Assembly: GCA_029168955.1 (NCBI GenBank) | Contig: JAPDOI010000894.1 | Location: forward strand, 124,001 to 188,000 | Source of the DNA: Aplectana chamaeleonis | Taxonomy: Eukaryota; Nematoda; Chromadorea; Rhabditida; Cosmocercidae | Direction of reading: 5' to 3' | DNA: 64,000 nt | Shown here: positions 57,401-64,000 of the stretch, in pieces | Numbering within the stretch: position 1 is the first letter of the stretch | How the letters are laid out: each line of letters starts with the position of its first letter | Position numbers and translations under genes: made by a program | Notes under the pieces: model-generated | Told to the model about the DNA's origin: nothing | The model's database searches: none | Seen by the model: the letters and a program-made list of their open reading frames with translations, nothing else

Positions 57401-60400
57401 TAAAGTATTAATGTTCAGGGAGATTATACTGGATAATAAAGTGTATTTTGAACCATAAAATTGTGTTTTTCTTATCGAACGACAAAACCTATTGAACATC
57501 CTGGTACAGCTGTGCAACTTTGAATGTATAGTGGGCCATCTTTGAATTCAGAAAGCTGCTACACCACCGAGAAGGGTTAGGAGAAACCGTAGATGACTCT
57601 ATGACAAAATGAGAGGGTCGGCCGAAGCCCTCTGGCACCACGACGGGTTCATAGCTTAACTAAGTAGAGGCGTAACAAAAAAGGCAAAGTGCATAGCTGA
57701 TAGCTTGGACCTCAGGAATAATGCTAACCAGACACCCACTTGGCGCGACGTGATTACGGACGCCGCACACAATCTCACGCCCAGTGGTATTTTTGGCACT
57801 GGGCGAGGTGGTAATGCACTTTTCATCGTTGCGAAGGATTTTAGAGTTATTCTTCCCAATCTGGGAAGATGATTTTTCAACATAAGCATTGAAAACACTC
57901 GAATTGACAAAAACATACATGTTTATACACTTTTTTTCCGTTTCTACTATTGTATCATTTTATTTTGCCTCTTTTCTACTAAGTTATGGTTTCTAAACGG
58001 CGCATATTATCCATATACTAAAATGTGGTTGTTTTTATTTCTTTTTTTTTTGAGGCTCAATTTTTTCGTTTGTTGCGTAGAAAACTTAATCCATCGCTCA
58101 TTTGGCTTGTCTCCATAATTAAGAACTGAGTGTGCTACAATTCGCCCAGCTCGTAGAGAAATCATCAATAAATTTTGGTAACGTAGTGAACTTCGATGAC
58201 AAGGGCCGAATTTAGAACTTAACCTCCCTCCCAGACGGTATAAGGGAGGCGACTGCTACAACTAAGGAAAACAATCCTAGTTAACCAAGCAGTAGACTGA
58301 GAAGTGCACAACACCTATCCAAAGTTTTCGACTTTATTTGTTTGAAGCTTTCCATGGGGGGAAATTTGAGGGCAGGGTTGAGCAGCGTTGTGGCCGGTCA
58401 CAACGGGGGTCGTAAAATTTTAGGAAATTTGAAAAAAAAAAGAAAATTTGGGGGGGGGGGTCGTAAAATTTTGGAGAAAAATAGGCTTCCACAAGTCAGC
58501 CGCGACCGAACCTGATCCTAAAAAATATTACCACAAGTTTTCACATCTCTTCAAAATTTGACACATAATAAAGCTAGAATTTTTTTTGGTCCCAGGGGGT
58601 CGTGAAATTTTGGGATAAAAAAAGGAAAATGAGGGGGGTCGTAGCCGCGTCAAAAATCGCCACAACGGCCTGCTCAACCCTGTTTGAGCGTGCTATCATA
58701 GCGGGGAGGGGGCACGATGCACTTGGCCACTCCCATTTTACTGTGCCGCACTGAATTTGAGCACCTACCCAGGGTTTCCCTCCCCTGCCAAATTCAGATT
58801 TGTCTCAAAAATTGTATGCGGGAGTTATTTGGGGTGCTAATTACGAATTTGATGTCCATTTGTCGATTGTCACCCTGGATTACCCCTACACACAAGTTCT
58901 GAGTGAAATCACGATTATTTTTTGAAACACCACGAAAAATTCCATGAGGGGTGGTACCCTTGCCTTGCCACGAGACTTTTAAAAACGCCCACAACTTTTT
59001 TCAGGGTGATTCTAGGCAGCTGCGAAGGGCGTATTCGGAACCTATATCCGAAATCGGTTCTAGAAAAGTACATTTCCTGTGGAAGTGTTAGTATGGCTAA
59101 CAATAGTTTCCTGTGAGAAAACGGTTAGCTTGACCTTGGCACATCCCTAATTATCTCCCATGAACATAAGCCTCAAATGGATGGTGCCTGAGCCTTTAGA
59201 AATAAAAATTTCAAAAAAGAATAAAAACAACCAGATTATAGTGATTGGATCATATTCACCGTTTAGAAACCATAACTTACTGAAAAAAGAAATAAAATAA
59301 AATAATATAATAGCGAGTGTTTATTGTGGAAATAAAGAAACATACCTAAACACGTATCTGAATGAGATTCTTTGTTAAAGTAAAAAAAAAGATGCATAAC
59401 AATGGCAGAAGTGAGAAGGGGACAAAATATGATTTTTTTTGCAGAGGAAATGTTTTTTTACAATTCGAATGACATCTTGTCTCAAGATACTTGAGGCCAC
59501 CTCTTCAAAGAAAAGCAAAACAAGCTGGAAAAACCCGTCACACTAGATTACTAGTAATACCCTTTTAATCAGAGTCTCCTTCCTTGTAATGACCTGAGAT
59601 CGTACTTGGATAGTCTACTTCGATGGATTACGTTTTCTATTTAACAAACGAAAGAATTGAGCCTCAAAAAAGGAAATAAAAACAACCAAATTTTAGTATA
59701 TGGATCAAACGCACCGTTTAGAAACCATAACTTAGTAAAAAAGAGCTTTCATAAAATGATACAATAGTTGAAATAGAAAAAAGGTATCTAAACGTAGATG
59801 TTTTTGTCAATTCGAGTGTTTCCAATTCTTATGTTGGAGAACCTCGCCCAGTGCCAAAAATACCACTGGGTGTGAGATTGTGTGCGGCGTCCGTAATCAC
59901 GTCGCGCCAAGTGGGTGTCCAGTTAGCATTATTCGGACCTCAGGAGGGGGGGGGGGTCAAGCACTCGTAGGGATGCCGAAGGGGTCGTAACAAAACTGCA
60001 TGCACACTTTTTCCGACTATCTGAAAAGGGTCGTAACTCAACCAAAAAAGGTCTTGAAACATCTCAGCCAAGTCTGGGACACCGCGAAGGGGGTCTTCTA
60101 CGGTCAAGCGGGGGGAGGGGGGTGGCGTTGCGTAATTTTTCTAAATCGGAGCGACTCCTCAACGGGGGAGTCCCCACCCAAACATCAATTTTTTTTCTCA
60201 AAATCCAACTTTTGTCAATCCCGCTGCCGAGGCGCGACTTCACAACTGACTACTAAAGTTGTCAGACGCCGAAAATTCGTTCTGTAGCCAGACTCAAACG
60301 TCTGAAAGCTGAGCGATGCTACACTCCTTCCATTTGGTGACCGAAAATATATATCAAGAACTTTTAGGATATCTTCACCAAATTTTTATTTTTGGTTCAT

Positions 60401-61919
60401 AATCTCAATGATCCCCCTAACCTTTATTTTCGGGTCAAAACTTTTGCGACTCCCCTCCCAGAAATTTCGAAAAAAAACCTCGCTTGACCCTACAGTTCAC
60501 CTCCGCACTGCCGTTCAGTCCGCAAAGTGCACCCTGATTGCGAAATCTTGCTGCGGCGCGGTTGCGAACATTCTCAGACAAGGATGTGGGATCACCCGGG
60601 CGCTTTTGGCCTTTGGTGCCCGGGCGATCCCACCGCCCGGGTGATCCCACATCCCTGTCTGAGGATACTCACAACCGCGCCGCAGCACGATTTCGCAATC
60701 AAGCGCACTTTGCGGACTGAACGGCAGTGCGGAAGTGAAGAATACATTGGGAGGGCTGTATGGAAAGCCCCGTGTCATCATGACGGGGTTGCAGATCAAC
60801 TATGAGGTTTTGAAGGGGTCACAAAAGGCCCTCAGAACATTGCAAACGATCGTGCGTTCTACTGCCAAGCAAAGAGCGTGGAGGAGGGGTCGTAGGATGT
60901 TTCGGAGATAACGAGTGATTATTGCCTTTCCCAGATATCAGTCAAACTCTACCCTTACCAAAAAGGGTATCGAGAAATCGCAGAAAATTCGTGCGCAGCA
61001 TGAGAGGGTCGCGAATAGTCCTTAAAGACAGGGTCGTAGGCCAATAAGATCAACGACATGGAGAGGTCCAGGGTCATGCGGGGTTGCGAATTTTCGCAAC
61101 GGGGGGGGGGCGGCGCAGATATTTGAGCCCGAAAATGAAGGTTTGGGGGGATCGCAACATTTCGGTCCAAAAAAACTGGTGAGGATATCCCGAAAATTCT
61201 CGATATTTTTGGTCACCAAATGGAAGGATCGTTGCATTGCTGAGGTTCTAGACGATTGAGTTAGACTACTGAACAAATTTACGGCGTCTGACAGTTTTAG
61301 TAATCAAACATTAACAGCCCAGAAATCGCGTCTTGGGGGGATCGCAAAAAAATTTGGATTTTGGAAGAAGAATTTTGATGGTGGAGAGGATCGCAAAAAT
61401 TTTGGATTTTTGAAGAATAATTTTGATGGTGGAGGGGGGAGTAGTTCCGATTTCAGAAAACTACGCAACGCCCAGCTTGACCCTGCCTCGAAATCCCTTG
61501 AAGTATCGCTCACAGCTACACGAAGGGTCGGCGGAGGCCATAAGAATCATCAGACTTAGACGCCTAGATCAACAAAAACTCACTGCACAGCAGCTGATCT
61601 TCCAAGGGAAGACAGAAGTACTGCCTGAACTGCCATCGCCTTCGCATTGCTCAGTGGTGCACCTTCGCCAGCCAAGAACACATGCGCCATCGAGCCACCG
61701 GCTGGACGACGCCATTCTCCACCCTAAACACAGTAACTCAACCCTCACTAAACACTGAGTTCCCCCCAGTAAAACCAGCAATACCTTGTAAGGGCTAGGA
61801 GCGGCATCAACTTTGTGTCCACTGTTTATGGGAGCATGACTGTCACCATAGAGGACCATGCGCTCATGCTCAATATTCGTTCCGTACAACACAGCCTGTC
61901 CGCTGGTGAGGTGCTTGGC
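51376..61919 (-). CDS. ucr-2: Ubiquinol-cytochrome c reductase core protein 2 (3' five exons)
   Basis: Exons 61919-61785, 61723-61584, 55319-55126, 51691-51561 and 51480-51376 join with matching phases into 234 C-terminal codons plus stop. Upstream exons lie past the right edge. Core protein 2 is an M16-peptidase-fold subunit of mitochondrial complex III, structural rather than catalytic. Visible family blocks are HLTSGQAVLYGTNIEHE and PSPYKGGEWRRP. Further on are FQAAYQDGGLAGVYIV, ATNELLRDMAHSYPASIDRA and the C-terminal SSYGNVDEVPYVDTL, which matches the conserved end of the family. Introns of 3.4 and 6.3 kb are full of mobile DNA, but every junction keeps frame. Confidence 0.88.
51561..51691 (-). 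CDS. ucr-2: ucr-2 penultimate exon
   Basis: Acceptor CAACTTTCAG and donor GTTAGT. Two bases complete the split alanine codon, then AKRRATNELLRDMAHSYPAS to GAILEAVQQ. Confidence 0.9.
51897..52036. repeat. Foldback element K2, in a ucr-2 intron
   Basis: GGGGCCGTATGCACATCTCT and its near complement bound a compact palindrome of 140 bp. Same outer sequence as K1. Confidence 0.75.
52037..55125. other. ucr-2 intron, AT-rich with scattered repeats
   Basis: Long GAAAATTTTC-type AT-rich sequence to about 53900, then an imperfect inverted repeat around 53935-54095 (AATTCCGGT...ACCGGAATT). At about 54710-55060 lies a diverged relative of T3/T5 (CACGCTAATCAGAATGGTGTC, GAGTTGTCCGAG). No exon seen. Confidence 0.5.
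55126..55319 (-). CDS. ucr-2: ucr-2 exon (third from end)
   Basis: Acceptor TTGTTTAG and donor GTACAT. Encodes FSGSAGNSAVLRAVGG, FQAAYQDGGLAGVYIVADG and SYKCTDIE, with one leftover base that completes in the next exon. Confidence 0.9.
55461..55932 (+). mobile_element. TTAA MITE T5, in a ucr-2 intron
   Basis: It is 472 bp from AGCCACAGTCCAA to TTGGAATGTGCCT, flanked by TTAA (55457-55460 and 55933-55936). Nearly identical in layout to T3. Confidence 0.85.
56228..57504 (+). mobile_element. mariner-family transposon
   Basis: It is 1277 bp, flanked by TA (56226-56227 and 57505-57506). The inverted ends CCAGGTTGTTCAAT and ATTGAACATCCTGG are followed by the inner word TTTTGTCGTTCGATAAG on both sides. 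Length, TA target and ends fit Tc1/mariner. It lies in a ucr-2 intron, opposite strand. Confidence 0.92.
56395..57403 (+). pseudogene. mariner transposase, disrupted
   Basis: Pieces in at least three frames cover the family from the N-terminal EYRAVIKFIFLEDK through the HTH region (FKRSRTSLEDDPREGRPKSA) to the catalytic domain. The DD34D triad is all present: FITMDEIWVYHHDP, FHKDKAPCHK, and YLAPSDFHLF with exactly 34 residues between the last two aspartates. Stops near 56455 and 56650 and frameshifts near 56650-56720 and 57000-57100 inactivate it. Confidence 0.9.
58373..58682. mobile_element. hAT-type MITE H2
   Basis: Termini CAGGGTTGAGCAG and CTGCTCAACCCTG. The 8-bp duplication is TTTGAGGG/TTTGAGCG with one mismatch. 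310 bp, GGGGTCGTAAAATTTT words inside. Same family as H3. Confidence 0.8.
58790..59115. mobile_element. P-family TIR element fragment (P4)
   Basis: Shares AATTCAGATTTGTCTCAAA, GGCAGCTGCGAAGGGCGTAT and the Y-rich right part with P1 and P3. Ends are degraded. Confidence 0.5.
60101..60491 (-). mobile_element. hAT-type MITE H7 (H1 family, reversed)
   Basis: It runs from GGTCAAGCG to CGCTTGACCCT, with the interior reverse-complementary to H1/H6 (GTTGTCAGACGCCGAAAATT, TTTCGGGTCAAAACTTTTGC). The left end lacks the first bases and no duplication is visible. Confidence 0.6.
60499..60738. repeat. Foldback element, nearly perfect palindrome
   Basis: CCGCACTGCCGTTCAGTCCG at the left is complemented at the right end, and both arms continue inward to GGGATCACCCGGGCG/CGCCCGGGTGATCCC. 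About 240 bp. Confidence 0.75.
61069..61485 (+). mobile_element. hAT-type MITE H6 (H1 family)
   Basis: It starts CAGGGTCATGCGGGG and ends CAGCTTGACCCTG. The interior matches H1 over most of its length. No intact 8-bp duplication. Confidence 0.65.
61584..61723 (-). CDS. ucr-2: ucr-2 exon (fourth from end)
   Basis: Acceptor TGTGTTTAG and donor GTGAGT. Encodes GGEWRRPAGGSMAHVFLAGE to LGRSAAV, ending with CA of a glutamine codon. Confidence 0.9.
61785..61919 (-). CDS. ucr-2: ucr-2 exon (fifth from end, first in window)
   Basis: Acceptor CAATTTCAG and donor GTATTG; 45 codons in phase 0, AKHLTSGQAVLYGTNIEHE to SPYK. The intron to the next exon is 61 bp. Confidence 0.88.
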
Positions 61920-61984
61920 CTGAAATTGTGAGTAATTCTTGCACAATTATTTTCAAAATCTGCTGGGGGGGGGGAGTATAATTG

Positions 61985-64000
61985 GAGAATGAATGTAGAT
62001 TGCTGTCCGGTATCTGTGTATCGTTTGGGCTCGCCGATCCAAGGCAAAAATCGTCTTCTGAAAATTGTTATGCCGTGTTCAGCTTATCAGAGACAGGCGT
62101 TGAGGAATCCCTCCCGTCTAAGGTTTTTCCCCGTAAAGGGACTCTATCTCAGGGAGTCCCTGACGAAGGAAGAACGCATCAAAAGAAGGGAGGAATATCG
62201 GAGACGTTTGGGGGGTGGTCCTGGTGGGAATGTCGGGCCAGTTTCGCCTTCGAGGGGTGGGACTGAACCGGTCAATGCTACCGTCGGAGCAGCCTCCTCT
62301 ACGACCCCCTCGTCACACCATGATGAGTCAACGCCGACACCCGTTCAGGGAAACTGATTCATCCTCTCAGGTATCATTGTAGTTCTTTGAAATATTTCTA
62401 TGCGAATGTAAGATCTGTCTCAAAAAACAAGGAACATATCGACCTGCTTCTCTCTTATAATTACGACATTTATGCCTTTACCGAGACCTGGCTCAAATCT
62501 AGTCACTTGGTTTCGTCCTTATTGAGTAATTTCTCTCTAGATTATGAAACCAAGAGGTGCGATCGTGTAAGAAAGTCTGGTGGCGGGGTAATGTTGTTAG
62601 TGCATCGTAGACTTTCAACATCTGTGGTTTTCTCGGAGTGCGTGGAAAATGCTTATGAGGTACTCTGTGTTGATCTTTACCATGAAAACTCGAGCTTTAG
62701 GGTCATTGTTGTATATAGGGCCCCGTCGTGTGATTCTGCAAAAACGGAAATGTTAGTAAAGGTCTTGAGCGATTTAGTTGCGTGCGAACTTCACACGATC
62801 ATTGTAGGAGATTTCAATTTGCCGGACTTCGCTCGGAGGAACGAAGGTGATATGGTGGCATCAAATCTATCTTGTTTAGAAGAGTTAGTTTACTGTTATA
62901 ATCTGTTCCAATTTGTTCATGAACCTACTAGAGGTCAAAATGTTTTGGATTTAGTGTTCTCCAGCCATGGAACCTTGCTGAAAAAATCTTGCAATTCTAC
63001 CTCCGGTGGGGTTAAGTGATCATAATAGCATATCATTTGATATCCAATGTTGTGAAACAGGTAGTACGCCGGTCTATCGCAGGGTATATGGGAATTGTGA
63101 CTATGCAGCTGTTTGCGGACACCTTAGCCAAATTCATTGGGTAAGCCTGCTTGAATCGGCCAGTAGCGTAAAATGAGAAATACGAAATTTTCTTGTCGGT
63201 TATCCATGCAGCTATTGATTTGCATGTGCCGTGGAAGCTTGTGTCCTCCATTAAGTCTATCCGCCTTCCTGCTCACTTGCAAAAATGTCGGAACATCGTG
63301 AATGTCTCTTTATGAGGCTAGGCGTACTGGTAACTGGGAAGCATATAAAGAATTTGCAAAAAGCTCCATTCTCAGCTGGGAAAATATAATAGTTACCTGG
63401 AGAAGAAAAAGATAGAGTCGGGAGATAAAAATTTCTATCGGTATCTAAATTCCAAGTTACAGGAAACGAATAGTATTGGTACTCTCAAAAAGGGTGACCT
63501 TCTCGCTACTTCGGCATTGGATAAGGCCAACATGTTAGCGGACCATTTCGTGAATCAATTCCAAGCCGATGACGGATGTTGCCCGTCTTCATCTTTCGCA
63601 GGTATTCAGCCTATGGCAGATTTTCCGTGGTTTCACTCCATGAAATTACAGGAGCTGCTGAAGAGGTGGTCTAGATCTTCCTCGGTCACCCCGGATTTCG
63701 TTCCTCTATTTTTCATCCAGAAAATCGCACCTGCTATTTGTGGTCCCTTGGCCTATATATACAACCAGTCTCTTATGTATAGTGAGGTTCCAGCCCGCTG
63801 GAAACACTCGTTTGTTACACCAATTCTGAAAAAGGAACCCGCTGCTGATCCAGGAAGTTATAGACCAGTTAGCATAACCTCACTCTTCTGCAGACTGTTT
63901 GAGAAGGTCCTAAAAGAGCACATTGTCCTACATCTGTTTTCGAACAACATCATTCCCAGGAGCCAACATGGTTTTGTACCTGGAAGATCGGTAGAAACGA
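61985..64000 (+). mobile_element. CR1-type LINE CR1-C (5'-truncated, runs off the right edge)
   Basis: It starts within ORF1 (SVYRLGSPIQGKNRLLKIVM, matching the RRM-like part of CR1-A) and ORF1 stops at 62357. The endonuclease runs 62381-63019, and after frameshifts the RT reaches the edge (VPARWKHSFVTPILKKEP, GSYRPVSITSLFCRLFEKVL, SQHGFVPGRSVET). Different subfamily from CR1-A. It lies inside the ucr-2 intron, opposite strand. Confidence 0.88.
62387..63019 (+). pseudogene. CR1-C endonuclease domain
   Basis: Open for 210 codons: YFYANVRSVSKNKEHIDLLL, the metal-site FTETWLKSS, RKSGGGVMLLVHRR, VVYRAPSCDS, VGDFNLPDFAR and EPTRGQNVLDLVFSSH. The final LSDHNS block is in another frame at about 63015, so one frameshift kills it. 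Catalytic residues seen up to that point are intact, unlike CR1-A. Confidence 0.8.

Larger units (their letters stand above)
57717..59934. repeat. Large inverted repeat, arms about 300-350 bp
   Basis: Left arm 57717-58075 and right arm about 59651-59934 are inverted copies, for example CCAAGTGGGTGTC, CCACTGGG and TTTAGAAACCATAACTTA. The roughly 1.6-kb loop holds H2, a P-family fragment and a third partial copy at about 59205-59290. Class unknown. Confidence 0.7.

Noticed and set aside
57656..57920. Overlapping minus-strand frames as a host exon
   Set aside because: The sequence is one arm of an inverted repeat, both frames lack splice support, and the other arm does not keep the same frame throughout.
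60527..60805. Frames across 60435-60805 on both strands
   Set aside because: They arise from a nearly perfect palindrome, so open frames mirror each other.

Overview
This is eukaryotic DNA, most likely from a nematode (probably rhabditid, by inference). The window holds two host genes, both on the minus strand, with small exons whose reading phases fit exactly across introns swollen by transposons. Most splice acceptors read TTTCAG or TTTAG. The downstream gene has an acceptor 9 nt before its ATG, which is what a spliced-leader trans-splice site looks like.

Host genes. (1) A complete seven-exon gene for the PP4 regulatory subunit PPP4R2 (ppfr-2-like), 22469-35879. (2) The last five exons of a ubiquinol-cytochrome c reductase core protein 2 gene (ucr-2-like), 51376-61919, whose 5' exons lie beyond the right edge. 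No other host gene is recognisable. Positions 1-22468 appear to be almost entirely mobile or repeated DNA.

Layout. 1-9.3 kb: foldback (hairpin) elements, a 947-bp TIR element, a hAT-type MITE carrying a second TIR element made of tandem repeats, a tRNA-derived SINE-like unit and a TIR-bounded minisatellite. 9.4-18.5 kb: a Penelope-like GIY-YIG remnant, then a LINE split by a 4.85-kb TIR element that itself contains a CR1-type LINE and TTAA-flanked MITEs. 18.5-22.4 kb: a 2.16-kb hAT-type element with a perfect 8-bp target duplication. 22.4-35.9 kb: ppfr-2, with a LINE, a nearly full-length CR1 element, a TIR element and a Ty3/gypsy-like gag remnant in its introns. 35.9-51.2 kb: four copies of a PHD-finger/endonuclease/RT LINE, head to tail on the plus strand; the last copy holds a minus-strand CR1 insertion, a hAT-type element and a tandem-repeat TIR element. 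51.2-64 kb: ucr-2, whose introns hold a mariner, TTAA and hAT-type MITEs, large inverted repeats and a CR1 element running off the right edge.

The most interesting points are: the LINE array fills what would otherwise be about 125 nt between ucr-2 and ppfr-2, a spacing like that of a nematode operon; the LINE family carries a 2A-like NPGP motif directly before a PHD finger; several TIR elements have bodies made of tandem repeats; and many insertions lie in known sequence, so their ends and target duplications can be read directly. LINE copies are labelled J1-J6 and CR1-A to CR1-D; these labels are mine. All family assignments are from reading motifs, with no database search.
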